Below are positions 1-8,948 of a DNA stretch of 64,000 bases, piece after piece. Position 1 is the first letter of the stretch, and every line of letters begins with the position of its first letter. The notes beneath the pieces were generated by a model. It searched no databases, was not told where the DNA came from, and was given only the letters and a program-made list of their open reading frames with translations. Source of the stretch: an uncultured Eggerthellaceae bacterium (GTDB lineage Bacteria > Actinomycetota > Coriobacteriia > Coriobacteriales > Eggerthellaceae). The stretch lies in the NCBI GenBank assembly GCA_903789375.1, contig CAIFEB010000003.1, forward strand, positions 94,611-158,610, in the 5' to 3' direction. The position numbers and the translations under genes were made by a program.

Positions 1-49
1 TAAGCAGAATCATTCTAGCGGTTTGGCGACGCGTTCGCACCCCAGCTGT

Positions 50-1030
50 CTACAACCGCGTGGAATCGGGATAAGACCAGTTGGATGACTGGTCGAGCAC
101 CATCACGCGATCGGCGGGAAGACCCAGTTTGCGCACCTCGGCGGCGAGCAGCGCGGCGAGCGGCAGCTCGCTTGAGTCGTGGCCCACCTCGATGATCGCA
201 AGGCCAGCCTCGGAGGCCGCTAGCGCGTCGTGATACTTGATCTCCCCGCAGACGAGGCAACCCGCATCGGCGCGCACGGCCGCGTCGACGACGCCCGAAG
301 CCGACCCGTTCGCGCACACGACCGTCTCGAGCTCGCGGTCGAAATCGCCCCAGACACGCGGCGCCCGGCCAAGCACCGCCGTGCAGCGCGCCGCCAGACG
401 CCCGACCGTGAACGGGTCGTCGCCTTCGCGCACGCGGCAGAACGCCCCATAACCCTTGCCCGCACCGGTGCCCGCCTGCACGAGCACGCTTTCGAAATCA
501 AGGCTGAGCAGGCGCGGAAGCACGCGCACACCCTCGGGCGACACGTCGAGCGCCGTGTGGAAGTTCATGAGCGCCACCCCGCGCGACGCCGCTTCCCACA
601 CGACCGCGCCCGCCTTCGAGCGCACCTGCGACGCCGTGAACGTGCGAGGCGCGTCGATGAACGCCGGATGGTGCGTGAGCAGGACGTTCGCATGCGAACG
701 CTCGGCGGCGCGCACGGCGGACACCGTGGGGTCGAGCGCGCACATGACGCCGGTCACGAGCTTGGCCGGGTCGCCCGCGAGCAGCCCCGTGCGGTCCCAG
801 TCCTCGGCGTCTGCCGCCGGAAAACGCTTGAGCAGCGCCCGCTCCAGGTCGTTTACGGTGAGCGCCTTGTCCGTCGAGGCGAGCGAACCGCGGTTCGTGC
901 GGGCCAGATGCTCCTCCGGCTCCTGCTCCAGTTCCGGTTCCTGCTTCCGCTCGTCGGGAGCGGGTTGCGCCGTGCGCTTTTCCCCCTCTTCCGTTTCGTT
1001 CGCTTCGTTTGCATCCTCGATGGGAATCAT
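50..1030 (-). CDS. Nif3-like dinuclear metal centre protein
   Basis: 326 aa. Member of the Nif3/YqfO family, proteins that form toroidal hexamers holding a two-metal site; the physiological reaction is unsettled, although some databases call it GTP cyclohydrolase 1 type 2. Metal-site motifs are visible: LLTHHP (about 117-122), NFHTALD (156-162), GEIKYHD (262-268) and GHDSSE (283-288, normally GHxxsE). The family core begins only near residue 57 (LTVNDLERALL). The first 55 residues are a Glu-rich low-complexity extension. An AAGGGG ribosome-binding site 8 bases before the ATG favours the long form. It follows the cysteine desulfurase by 66 bases on the same strand, so the two are probably co-transcribed. 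Family certain, activity unknown. Confidence 0.88.
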   Translation of the reverse strand: MIPIEDANEANETEEGEKRTAQPAPDERKQEPELEQEPEEHLARTNRGSLASTDKALTVNDLERALLKRFPAADAEDWDRTGLLAGDPAKLVTGVMCALDPTVSAVRAAERSHANVLLTHHPAFIDAPRTFTASQVRSKAGAVVWEAASRGVALMNFHTALDVSPEGVRVLPRLLSLDFESVLVQAGTGAGKGYGAFCRVREGDDPFTVGRLAARCTAVLGRAPRVWGDFDRELETVVCANGSASGVVDAAVRADAGCLVCGEIKYHDALAASEAGLAIIEVGHDSSELPLAALLAAEVRKLGLPADRVMVLDQSSNWSYPDSTRL

Positions 1031-1096
1031 GCTATCAGCCCCTTCTTCTTGATGAAAACCCGCGTATGCGTGTGCGCACGCATCCTAAAGATGCGC

Positions 1097-2308
1097 TCAG
1101 CGGTTCTGCCAGTCCAGGCTCTCGCGCACCGCCGCGGCGAACCGCTTGAGGTCGTCTTCGGTGGTGTAGCGGCCCATGGAGATGCGCAGCGCGCCGTACG
1201 CCCGGTCGCCTTCGATGCCCATGGACAGAAGCACATGGCTCGGGTCGAGCGAGTGCGACGAGCAGGCCGAGCCGCCCGACACGCCGAAGCCCTTCATGTC
1301 CAGGCGCAGGACCATCGTCTCCGACTCGTAGCCGTCCACGAGCACATGGACGATGTTGGGCAGGTACTCTTCCGACCCCGCCGGCACGTCGACCGTGGCG
1401 TCAACGCCGTCGATGGCCGTGAGCTCGCGATACAGGCCGTCGCGCAGCGCGCGCTCGCGTGCTGCCTCCGTCGGCTGCATCGTGACGGCTGCGTGGCACG
1501 CCGCCGCGAACCCGACGATGCCGCACACGTTCTGCGTGCCGCTGCGGCGGCCCTCCTCCTGCCCGCCGCCGAGCAGGTAGTCGCGAAACGGCGCATGCGC
1601 GCGCACGTACAGCGCACCCACGCCCTTGGGCCCGCAGATCTTGTGCGCCGACAGCGATGCCGCGTCGATGCCGAGTTCGCCGACGTCGAACGGCACCTTG
1701 CCGAGTGCCTGGGTGGCGTCGGTGTGGAAGAACGCGCCGTGCTCGTGCGCGATACGGGCGAGCTCGCGGACCGGCTGCACGCTTCCGACCTCGCTGTTCG
1801 CCATCTGCACCGAGACGAGCACCGTGTCATCGTCGATGGCGGCGGAAAGCGCCTCGGGCGTGATGAACCCGCGACGGTCGGGCGCAAGCCTCGTCACGCG
1901 GAAGCCCTCCTGCTCCAAGCGCTTGGCGGGCTTGAGAATGGCGTCATGCTCAATCTCGGTCGTGATGACGTGCGGCGTGAAGTCTCCCGTACGCCACCCG
2001 CGCTCGGCCGCGATGCCCTCGGCGATGCCGAGCATCACCGTGTCGTCGGACTCCGTCGCACCGGACGTGAAGATGATCTCGTTGGGACGCTGCGCGCCCA
2101 GGTCGCGTGCCATGTCGCGGCGGGCGTACTCCATCGCCTCGAACGCGGCGCGCCCGGGGCTGTGCAGCGAATTGGGGTTGCCCCCCACCGCGATGTTGCC
2201 CGGACCGGGCTTCATGTAAGGTTCCATGGCCTGCGCCGCCTCCTCGCAGAGCGGCGCCGTCGCCGCCCAGTCGAGATAGACGTACCCGTCTGCCACCTTC
2301 GTCGTCAT
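1097..2308 (-). CDS. Cysteine desulfurase (IscS/NifS family)
   Basis: 403 aa PLP enzyme that takes sulfur from L-cysteine to make a protein persulfide for Fe-S cluster or thiolation pathways. Visible: TSGATESD (81-88), the EHDAI histidine (121), the PLP lysine in SAHKICGPKG (K223) and the mobile catalytic Cys in GGSACSS (C349). The frame stays open for nine more codons upstream to an ATG at 2335, but only the ATG at 2308 has a ribosome-binding site (GGGAG, 9 bases away), so that start is chosen. No IscU scaffold or ThiI is next to it; the downstream neighbour is the Nif3-like gene. Whether it serves Fe-S assembly or tRNA thiolation cannot be told from this locus. Confidence 0.93.
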   Translation of the reverse strand: MTTKVADGYVYLDWAATAPLCEEAAQAMEPYMKPGPGNIAVGGNPNSLHSPGRAAFEAMEYARRDMARDLGAQRPNEIIFTSGATESDDTVMLGIAEGIAAERGWRTGDFTPHVITTEIEHDAILKPAKRLEQEGFRVTRLAPDRRGFITPEALSAAIDDDTVLVSVQMANSEVGSVQPVRELARIAHEHGAFFHTDATQALGKVPFDVGELGIDAASLSAHKICGPKGVGALYVRAHAPFRDYLLGGGQEEGRRSGTQNVCGIVGFAAACHAAVTMQPTEAARERALRDGLYRELTAIDGVDATVDVPAGSEEYLPNIVHVLVDGYESETMVLRLDMKGFGVSGGSACSSHSLDPSHVLLSMGIEGDRAYGALRISMGRYTTEDDLKRFAAAVRESLDWQNR

Positions 2309-2515
2309 GCTCGTGCGCTCCCATCCTCTTGTCATCCTGTGGTTGCATCGTTGTCATAGGCGCCTGCGCGGCGCGCAGAGAACGCGCGCACATTCCGCGT
2401 TCCGCGTTCGGCGCCCGCATGCGCGGTCGTTCGCGCGGCAACGCCGGCACGCGCTGCTTCCGCACGCTGCCGGCATCTCCGCTGGGCCGCGCGTACCGTG
2501 CGCTCTCCGCGGCCG

Positions 2516-3214
2516 TTATCGCTCGCCGAGCGCACGCGTGCGCGCCGCATCGCCTGCGGCCTTGACGTCGCGCACGGCCTGCGCTGGATCGTCGGCGCCG
2601 AACACGGCGCTTCCGCACACGAGCACGTCGGCGCCCGCGGCGCACACGAGCGGCGCCGTCGCCACTCCGATGCCGCCGTCGACCTCGATGAGCAGGTCAG
2701 GGTTGGCTTCCTTCGCAAGCGCCGCCACGGCGGCGACGCGGCCGTCCGACCCGACGATGTACTTCTGTCCGGAGAATCCCGGCTCAACGCTCATGACGAG
2801 CACCATGTCGAGCGACTCGATGAGCGGGGCCACGACGTCGACGGGCGTCTTGGGTTTGAGCGCCACCGCCGCGCGCGAGCCCGCCTCGTGGATCTGCGCT
2901 ACGGCGCGCGCTAGGTCAACCGACGAAAGCGCCTCGGCATGGACCGTCACCAGGTCGGGCTGCGCGTCCAAGAACCACGGCAGCTCGACGAGCGGATTGT
3001 CGATCATCAGATGCACGTCGAGCGGCAGGTCGCACGTCTTCTTGAGCTGCTTGACCAAAGGAACGCCCATCGTCAGATTGGGGACGAAATGACCGTCCAT
3101 CACGTCCACATGGACGAAACCGGCGCCTCCCTCCTCGATCGTGCGGATGCTGCGCTCCATGTTCATGAAGTCGGCCGACAGTATCGACGGAGCGATTGCG
3201 ATCGGTTGGTACAT
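2516..3214 (-). CDS. rpe: Ribulose-phosphate 3-epimerase
   Basis: 232 aa TIM-barrel metalloenzyme interconverting ribulose 5-phosphate and xylulose 5-phosphate in the pentose phosphate pathway. Family motifs: PSILSADF near the N-terminus, HVDVMDGHFVPN (35-46) with metal-binding His/Asp, DVHLMIDNP (66-74), MSVEPGFSGQ and IEVDGGIG. The frame is open far upstream, but MYQPIAIAPSILSADF is the normal family N-terminus and has purine-rich AAGG/AAGGGGG sequence just before it. It is first in a minus-strand run leading to the cysteine desulfurase, about 200 bases downstream, and is divergent from the alkyltransferase-like gene at 3528. Confidence 0.95.
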   Translation of the reverse strand: MYQPIAIAPSILSADFMNMERSIRTIEEGGAGFVHVDVMDGHFVPNLTMGVPLVKQLKKTCDLPLDVHLMIDNPLVELPWFLDAQPDLVTVHAEALSSVDLARAVAQIHEAGSRAAVALKPKTPVDVVAPLIESLDMVLVMSVEPGFSGQKYIVGSDGRVAAVAALAKEANPDLLIEVDGGIGVATAPLVCAAGADVLVCGSAVFGADDPAQAVRDVKAAGDAARTRALGER

Positions 3215-3527
3215 GAGCCTTCTGCCCCCTTGTGCTGGAAGCCCCTCGCCCTGCGGGTGCGAGCGCCTCCGCTTTTCCGTCCGCGCCTGGCGCAAGCGTT
3301 CGCGGCCGCCCCTTCGGCGAGCCGCCGCCCTGCGCCGCACGGGCCCTCGGGCGCGAACCCCGTGTCCGCGCCGGCTTGTTTCACGGGACAATTCTAGCGC
3401 ATCGTCGCATATCCGCCGACGCCGCGCGACGGTGTTGCAATTCCGTCGCAATCGGCCGCAGGCAGCGGCAGGCGGGGTTCCCAACGGGATATAATCAGGG
3501 CAGATTCCAAACGCGAGGAGGTCCTTC
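3215..3527. other. Divergent intergenic region rpe / alkyltransferase-like gene
   Basis: About 313 bases between divergent genes. The plus side carries a perfect TATAAT (3490-3495). The minus side has a TAGAAT (complement of 3391-3396) without a convincing -35. No gene or RNA was recognised. Confidence 0.5.
3490..3495 (+). promoter_or_regulatory. Candidate -10 element of the alkyltransferase-like gene
   Basis: TATAAT lies 33 bases before the TTG start. No good -35 hexamer is seen at 16-18 bases spacing, so this is only a candidate. Confidence 0.35.
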
Positions 3528-4007
3528 TTGACCGACACGAGCGCCACGTACTTCACCTACAACACGCCCCACGGGCCGCTCACGATAGCGGCGAACGAAC
3601 GGGGCATCACCGACATCGCGTTCGGGGAGGCGCGCTTCGCCGGGCGTCACGCCGCATCGACCGTCACCAACCGCACCGCGACCGAGGTGCTCGAGTACCT
3701 GGCGGGCAAGCGCCGCTACTTCGACGTGCCGCTCGACCTGCAGGGCAGCTCGTTTCAGAAGGCGGTGTGGAACGAGCTTCTGATGGTGCCGTACGCCGCA
3801 ACGACAACGGCCTCGGACATCGCCTGCAACCTGGGGAAACCGTCAGCGCAGCGGTCGGTGGGAACGGCGCTCAAGCGCAACCGCATCGCCATTCTGGTGC
3901 CCGACCACCGCGTCGTGGGACCGTCTGGCGTGCCGGTGGGAAGCGGCCACGCGGCGCAGATCAAACGCGGGCTGCTCGCGCTCGAGAAGCGCGTCGACCG
4001 GGAATAG
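3528..4007 (+). CDS. Alkyltransferase-like protein (O6-alkylguanine-DNA alkyltransferase fold, active-site Cys replaced by Asp)
   Basis: 159 aa. Fold of methylated-DNA-protein cysteine methyltransferase (Ogt/MGMT): a short N-terminal domain, then SSFQKAVWNELLMVPYA (about 74-90) and the helix-turn-helix stretch GKPSAQRSVGTALKRN (103-118). The hallmark PCHRV, whose Cys accepts the alkyl group, reads PDHRV here (codon GAC at 3903-3905, residue D126). The His, Arg and C-terminal LLALE are kept, and the lesion-loop GGY is changed. It therefore cannot transfer alkyl groups in the known way. Alkyltransferase-like (ATL) proteins, which usually carry Trp at this position, bind lesions and recruit nucleotide excision repair; that role is inference. 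TTG start with GAGGAG 7 bases upstream. It stands alone, convergent with gpsA. Confidence 0.85.
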   Translation: MTDTSATYFTYNTPHGPLTIAANERGITDIAFGEARFAGRHAASTVTNRTATEVLEYLAGKRRYFDVPLDLQGSSFQKAVWNELLMVPYAATTTASDIACNLGKPSAQRSVGTALKRNRIAILVPDHRVVGPSGVPVGSGHAAQIKRGLLALEKRVDRE

Positions 4008-4040
4008 GCGCGCCAGCTCGACGCTTTCGCCGGAAAGGCG

Positions 4041-4074
4041 CGCAGGCGCGACCGCGTTCGGGTTCGCGCCTGCG
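4041..4074. terminator. Hairpin between convergent genes
   Basis: An 11-bp perfect stem (4041-4051 with 4064-4074, loop 12) lies between the converging 3' ends of the alkyltransferase-like gene and gpsA. No T-tract follows on either strand, so intrinsic termination is uncertain. Confidence 0.4.
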
Positions 4075-4090
4075 TTCTGCCGCAGCGTCC

Positions 4091-5128
4091 TTAGATTTCG
4101 TCGCCCCATTCGTGCTGCGGAGGCACATCGATGCCGTACAGCTCGGGCTTGAGCGGGCGTGCCACCAGGATGGCGCCCACCTCGTGGGGGTCGAGCCCCT
4201 CCCACACCATGCCGCGCACCATCTGCGTGATCGGCAGCTCCACGTCGTAGCGTTTCGACAGCACGTCGAGCGTCTTGCATGCGACCGAGCCCTCGACCAC
4301 CATGTGCGTGCGCGCCGTGTAGTCGTCGACCGACTCCCCGTGCGCCAGCGCCTCGCCGAACATGCGATTGCGCGAATGGCGCGACATGCACGTGGCGATG
4401 AGGTCGCCCGTGCCCGCAAGCCCCATGCACGTGAGGACGTTTCCGCCCGCGCGCGCGACGAGGCGACTCATCTCCGCCTGGCCGCGCGTCATGAGCACGG
4501 CGGCCGTGTTGTCGCCATAGCCCAACCCGTACGACACGCCCACCGCGATGGCGATGACGTTCTTGAACGCGGCGCACAGCTCCACGCCGAGCACGTCGTC
4601 GCTCGTGTACGTGCGAAACGTCGGCGCAGCGAACAGGTCGCGGAACAGCGCCGCCGTGTCAGGCGACGAGCTTGCGATGACGGTGGCAGCCGGGATGCCG
4701 CGCACGACCTCCTCGGCGTGGTTGGGCCCCGACAGCGCCGCCAGCCGCTCTGGATGCCCCACGACGTCGGCGAACACCGCAAGCGGCACGAGGCCCGTCT
4801 TGGCTTCGACGCCCTTCGAGCAGATGACCACCGGCACGTCGTCGGGCAGATACGGGGCCACTGCCTCGGCCGCACCGCGCACGAGGGCCGACGGCACGAC
4901 AAGCGCCGCCGCTTCGGCGTGCTTGAGCGCATCGGCGATCGACGTGGTGGCGACGACGTCCTCGCTGAGCATGACGTCCGACACGTAGTCGGGGTTCACG
5001 TGGATCCGATTGATGGAGTTGGCGACTTCCGCACGCCGCGCCCACAGTCCGACGTTGTTGCTGTTGGTCGCCAGAAGCTGGGCGATGGCCGTGCCCCAGG
5101 ATCCGGCTCCGATGACCGCTACCTTCAT
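4091..5128 (-). CDS. gpsA: Glycerol-3-phosphate dehydrogenase [NAD(P)+]
   Basis: 345 aa cytosolic enzyme reducing dihydroxyacetone phosphate to sn-glycerol 3-phosphate, the backbone for phospholipids. Rossmann motif GAGSWGTA (7-14), then VICSKGVE, LSGPNHAEEV and the catalytic-lysine region AAFKNVIAIAVG. ATG start with GGGAG 5 bases upstream. It is the last gene of the tyrA-to-gpsA cluster, and its product is the substrate of PlsY encoded just upstream (spacing about 190 bases). This is a functional pair: GpsA makes G3P and PlsY acylates it. Confidence 0.96.
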   Translation of the reverse strand: MKVAVIGAGSWGTAIAQLLATNSNNVGLWARRAEVANSINRIHVNPDYVSDVMLSEDVVATTSIADALKHAEAAALVVPSALVRGAAEAVAPYLPDDVPVVICSKGVEAKTGLVPLAVFADVVGHPERLAALSGPNHAEEVVRGIPAATVIASSSPDTAALFRDLFAAPTFRTYTSDDVLGVELCAAFKNVIAIAVGVSYGLGYGDNTAAVLMTRGQAEMSRLVARAGGNVLTCMGLAGTGDLIATCMSRHSRNRMFGEALAHGESVDDYTARTHMVVEGSVACKTLDVLSKRYDVELPITQMVRGMVWEGLDPHEVGAILVARPLKPELYGIDVPPQHEWGDEI

Positions 5129-5317
5129 GTGCGCTCCCGCCTTTCCGTATCCGCATGCCCGCGCCCGCGCTGCGCTGCGACGAAGTTCACGCCGCTCGAA
5201 TCACCGCGCCGTGCTATTGCCCCACGTCACCAGCGCCTTCGCGACGGCACGCCGCCGGCCAACGCTCGCCGCACGGCGTCGTCCGCGCTGCACGTCGCCG
5301 GCGCCACTGGGACCGTC

Positions 5318-5974
5318 TCAGCGCGCGTCCTTCTCCTTGACGCCGATGCGCGACTCGGTTCCCTCACGCAGGCGCTTGATGTTGCTACGATGCGCCCACA
5401 CGACCGTGAGCGCCGCGGCCGTGCACATGACGAACGCGACCGGGGTGTTCCAGAAGCGCCACAGCGCCATGAATGGGCAGAGCACCGCCGCCGCGACCGA
5501 TCCCGCCGAAACGTGGCGCGACACCGCGACCACGACGACGAACAGCGCCAGCTCGATGCAGGCGACGAGCGGCCCGAACGCGACGAACATGCACCCGACG
5601 GCGACCGCGATGCCCTTGCCGCCCTTGAACTTGAGCCACGGGCTGAAGATATGCCCCCAGATGCAGCCGAGGAACGCGGTTCCGCTCAGCACGTCGCGTG
5701 CCGACGCGGTGGCCGCCGCCGGGTCGAGCAGCTGCGCGAACACGAGCCACGCGAGCACGCCCGACAGGATGCCCTTGCCGAAATCGAGCACGAACACGGC
5801 GATGCCGCCCGCCTTGCCCATCGTGCGCATGGCGTTGGTGGTGCCGATGTTGCCGCTGCCGTGCTCGCGCACGTCGGTGTGGAAGAACACGCGCGAAATG
5901 ATGACACCCCACGGGATGGACCCCAGGAGGAACGCGAGGACGAACAGCGTGACGCTTGATGCCAACAGGCCCAT
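5318..5974 (-). CDS. plsY: Acyl-phosphate:glycerol-3-phosphate acyltransferase
   Basis: 218 aa polytopic membrane enzyme making lysophosphatidic acid from acyl-phosphate and G3P. The three PlsY signatures are present: SIPWG plus GSGNIGTTNAMR near residues 19-50, GHIFSPWLKFKGGKG in the middle, and WAHRSNIKRL near the C-terminus. Several hydrophobic segments fit its multi-pass topology. It starts 8 bases after the der stop codon. The cluster also holds plsC for the second acylation, but plsX is not in the window. Confidence 0.95.
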   Translation of the reverse strand: MGLLASSVTLFVLAFLLGSIPWGVIISRVFFHTDVREHGSGNIGTTNAMRTMGKAGGIAVFVLDFGKGILSGVLAWLVFAQLLDPAAATASARDVLSGTAFLGCIWGHIFSPWLKFKGGKGIAVAVGCMFVAFGPLVACIELALFVVVVAVSRHVSAGSVAAAVLCPFMALWRFWNTPVAFVMCTAAALTVVWAHRSNIKRLREGTESRIGVKEKDAR

Positions 5975-5981
5975 GGTGCGA

Positions 5982-7304
5982 TTAGTCCTTCTTCTTGAAC
6001 TTGAAGCGAACCGGCGTGCCCGTGAGGTCGAACGTCCGGCGCAGGCGGTTCTCCAGATAGCGTTCGAAGTTGTCGTCCACCAGGTCGGGGCGGTTGACGA
6101 AGAACGTGAACTGCGGCGGGCACGATCCGGTCTGCGTGACGTACTTCAGGCGCAGGATCGCCTTGCCCTTGGTGACGGTGTGGCCGAACTCGTTGAGCTC
6201 CTCGAGCCATGTGTTGAGCTTGCTCGTGGAGATGTGCGTGGTGAACCCCGCGTACGCCGTGTCGAGGTCCTTCCACACGCGCTCGACGTTCTTGCCGGTG
6301 AGCGCCGAGATGGCGACGACCGGCGCGTAGCCGACGAACGTCATGCGGTCCTCGATGCGCTCGCGCACCTTCTCCTTGGCCTCGGGGCCTTCGACGATGT
6401 CCCATTTGTTCAGGACGACGACGAGGGCGCATCCACGCTCGGCCGCGTATCCGGCGACGCGCTGGTCCTGGTCGGTGAGCCCGAGCGTGCCGTCGATGAC
6501 GAGCAGCGCCACGTCGGCCCGGTCGATGGCGCGCATGGCGCGGACGAAGCCGTAGTACTCGACGTCCTCGTCGATCTGGCTCTTGCGGCGCAGGCCCGCC
6601 GTGTCGACGATGGTGTAGCGCTTGCCGTCGTGCTCGACGATGGTGTCGATGGCGTCGCGCGTGGTGCCGGCCACGTCGGAGACGATGGAGCGGTCGTTGT
6701 TGGTCATGCGGTTGGTGAGCGACGACTTGCCGGCGTTGGGCCGGCCGATGATGGCGACGTTGATGCCGCCGTCGACTTCCTCGTCGTCGCGGTCGAGCGC
6801 GCCCGACGAGCGCAGCGATTCGACGACGGCGTCGAGCAGGTCGCCCGTGCCGGTGCCGTGCAGGGCCGATACCGGCCACGGCTCGCCGAGGCCGAGCGAG
6901 TAGAATTCCCACGCCGCCTCCTGGTTGGTGGGGTCGTCGAGTTTGTTGACCACCAGGAACACCGGCTTGTTCGAGCGGCGCATGAGGCGCGCCACCTGTT
7001 CGTCGTCGCCCGTGATGCCGCTGCGGCCATCCACCAAAAAGATGATGACGTCGGCCTCCTCGGTGGCGATGATGGCCTGCGAGCGAATGGACGTCTGGAA
7101 CGCGTCCTCGTCGCCCATCTCGATGCCGCCGGTGTCGACGAGCGTGAAGCTCACGCCGTTCCATGTGGCCTTGTGGTACGAGCGGTCGCGCGTGACGCCG
7201 CGCATTTCATGGACGATGGCGTCCTTGTTTTCTGCGATGCGGTTGACGAACGTCGACTTGCCCACGTTGGGGCGGCCGACCACGGCGACGAGGGGTGAGG
7301 ACAT
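5982..7304 (-). CDS. der: Ribosome biogenesis GTPase Der (EngA)
   Basis: 440 aa essential GTPase with two tandem G domains and a KH-like C-terminal domain, needed for 50S assembly. First P-loop GRPNVGKST near the start with NKLD; second P-loop GRPNAGKSS near the middle with NKWD; DTAGL in the second domain. The acidic linker between the G domains (RDDEEVDG) is normal for the family. Strong AAGGAG before the ATG. It lies between DUF512 and plsY, a neighbourhood also familiar from Clostridia. Confidence 0.96.
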   Translation of the reverse strand: MSSPLVAVVGRPNVGKSTFVNRIAENKDAIVHEMRGVTRDRSYHKATWNGVSFTLVDTGGIEMGDEDAFQTSIRSQAIIATEEADVIIFLVDGRSGITGDDEQVARLMRRSNKPVFLVVNKLDDPTNQEAAWEFYSLGLGEPWPVSALHGTGTGDLLDAVVESLRSSGALDRDDEEVDGGINVAIIGRPNAGKSSLTNRMTNNDRSIVSDVAGTTRDAIDTIVEHDGKRYTIVDTAGLRRKSQIDEDVEYYGFVRAMRAIDRADVALLVIDGTLGLTDQDQRVAGYAAERGCALVVVLNKWDIVEGPEAKEKVRERIEDRMTFVGYAPVVAISALTGKNVERVWKDLDTAYAGFTTHISTSKLNTWLEELNEFGHTVTKGKAILRLKYVTQTGSCPPQFTFFVNRPDLVDDNFERYLENRLRRTFDLTGTPVRFKFKKKD

Positions 7305-7370
7305 AGCTGCTCCTTTGCGAAAAACGGGGCGCGACCGCAGGTCCTGACCCGCATGCTCGCCCGGTGAAGA

Positions 7371-8948
7371 TCACGCGAAACGTCCGGCGCGAACGAGCGC
7401 CTCGATTTGCGGAAAATACTCTAGCGGGGAACAGGATACCACGTGCACCGCGACACCCGCGGCCGTCTCCACATCCTCGCGACGCATGTCGTCGAGCATG
7501 ACGTCGTCGTCGTTGAAGCACACGCTCATGACCAGGTACAGCACGTGCTCGCCACGCGGCCGCGCCATGTGGTCGCGCCGCAGCTCCCGCGCCACGTCCT
7601 CCCCCACGAGCAGGCCCGTGACGTCGACGTTCCCGCCGAAGAACTCGTTTTCGACGTAGAGCGGCTCGAACACGTCGCATATCCCCGACCGCTCGACGAG
7701 CGGCGTGAGGAACTCGCGCTGGGCGCACCCGACGGCCACGACGGCGACCGCGTTCGCCTCGCGCAGGGCCCGCGCGCACGAGGCGACCGCCCCCGCGCGT
7801 TCGGCCTGCTCCCAATCGTCCACCGTCGAGCGCACGATGCCGATGCCGTCCTCGAACAGCTCGTAGGTGCCGTACCACTCCGCCGGCGGCAGATGGTCGA
7901 GCAGGTCCTCGGGATGCGCGTTGCTGTAGAACTCGTCGGCGGCGAAAACCCACGGCGTGCCGCGCTCGGCGAGCGCGCGCTTCTGGCAGGGCTCAATGAC
8001 GGCAAGCAGCGCCTGCGCCGCGTCGGCGTCGTTGTAGCTGCGATCGAATCGTTCTTGGAAGCGCGTGTACCCCAGCGGCACGATGCCGACGTCCAAGATG
8101 CCCGGCCGCGCGTACGCCCAGGTCAGCGTCTTCCTCAGCTGGTCGCCGTCGTTGACGCCGGGAACGAGCACGATCTGCGCGTGGAACTCGATGCCCGCGT
8201 CGAGCAGTCGGTCGAGCGCCTCGATGCCGTGCTGGGCGTGCTTGCCGATGAGCCGGCGGCGCAGGTCGGGATCGGACGCCTGCAGCGACACGTGCAGAGG
8301 CGAAATCGACTGCGCGACGATGCGCTCCTCGTCTGCAGGCGTAATGTTGGTCAGCGTGACGAACGTGCCCACAAGGAAGCTCAGGCGGAAGTCGTCGTCG
8401 CGCAGCGTGAGCGACGGGCGCATCCCCTGGGGCAGCTGGTGCATGAAGCAGAAGGTGCAGGCGTTGCGGCACTGCTGCACGTCGTCGAACACGAGGCCGT
8501 CGAACTCGAATCCCCACGGCTCGTCCCAGTCGCGTTCAAGCTCGACCTCGCCTGAGTCGCCGTCGGTGTCCAGGTAGGACACGGTGATGACGTCGTCGGC
8601 GGCAAGCCAGCGCCAGTCGATGAGGTCGCGCACGGGCTGTCCGTTCACGGCGCAGACAAGGCACCCCGGCGTGAAGCCCGCATCGTCGGCAGGCGACCCG
8701 GGCGCAACCGCGGCAACGGGGGCGCCGCTAACGAGCCGGCATCCCGCGGACGCTTCGCGGACGCGGCGCGCCGTGCGGTCGATGTCGGCGGACGGATACG
8801 CCGGATGGGCCAGCTCCCCCGCCGCCGCACCGCGCGCGTGCGCCGCCGCAGCGCCGTCGGCTTTCGGGGTTGCGCCGCCAAAGCCGGCAGCGGCATCGGA
8901 TTCGGGCACCGCGCTCAGACGGTCCGGGGTTTCGAAACGACGGGGCAT
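7371..8948 (-). CDS. DUF512 family PDZ/radical-SAM-like Fe-S protein
   Basis: 525 aa, function unknown. Order of parts: an Ala-rich low-complexity N-terminus (about 1-50); a PDZ-like segment (about 75-115, VAPGSPADDAGFTPG, VNGQP); a Cys cluster CRNACTFCF (C160, C164, C167; CX3CX2C) like radical-SAM 4Fe-4S sites; then a radical-SAM-like barrel and the C-terminal DUF512 domain. The ATG overlaps the ispH stop (TGATG), so it is translationally coupled to ispH. DUF512 genes sit beside der in many anaerobes, suggesting a link to ribosome maturation or Fe-S chemistry, but this is not proven. The frame is open far upstream; the coupled start and the end of ispH set the boundary. Confidence 0.88.
   Translation of the reverse strand: MPRRFETPDRLSAVPESDAAAGFGGATPKADGAAAAHARGAAAGELAHPAYPSADIDRTARRVREASAGCRLVSGAPVAAVAPGSPADDAGFTPGCLVCAVNGQPVRDLIDWRWLAADDVITVSYLDTDGDSGEVELERDWDEPWGFEFDGLVFDDVQQCRNACTFCFMHQLPQGMRPSLTLRDDDFRLSFLVGTFVTLTNITPADEERIVAQSISPLHVSLQASDPDLRRRLIGKHAQHGIEALDRLLDAGIEFHAQIVLVPGVNDGDQLRKTLTWAYARPGILDVGIVPLGYTRFQERFDRSYNDADAAQALLAVIEPCQKRALAERGTPWVFAADEFYSNAHPEDLLDHLPPAEWYGTYELFEDGIGIVRSTVDDWEQAERAGAVASCARALREANAVAVVAVGCAQREFLTPLVERSGICDVFEPLYVENEFFGGNVDVTGLLVGEDVARELRRDHMARPRGEHVLYLVMSVCFNDDDVMLDDMRREDVETAAGVAVHVVSCSPLEYFPQIEALVRAGRFA

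Noticed and set aside
12..17. Minus-strand TAGAAT at the left edge as a promoter for an off-window gene
   Set aside because: The -35 match is poor and the downstream gene is not visible.
230..2359. Long plus-strand open frame (709 codons) opposite the Nif3 and cysteine desulfurase genes
   Set aside because: Antisense shadow of GC-rich genes; Arg/His-rich composition, no motif, and real enzymes lie on the other strand.
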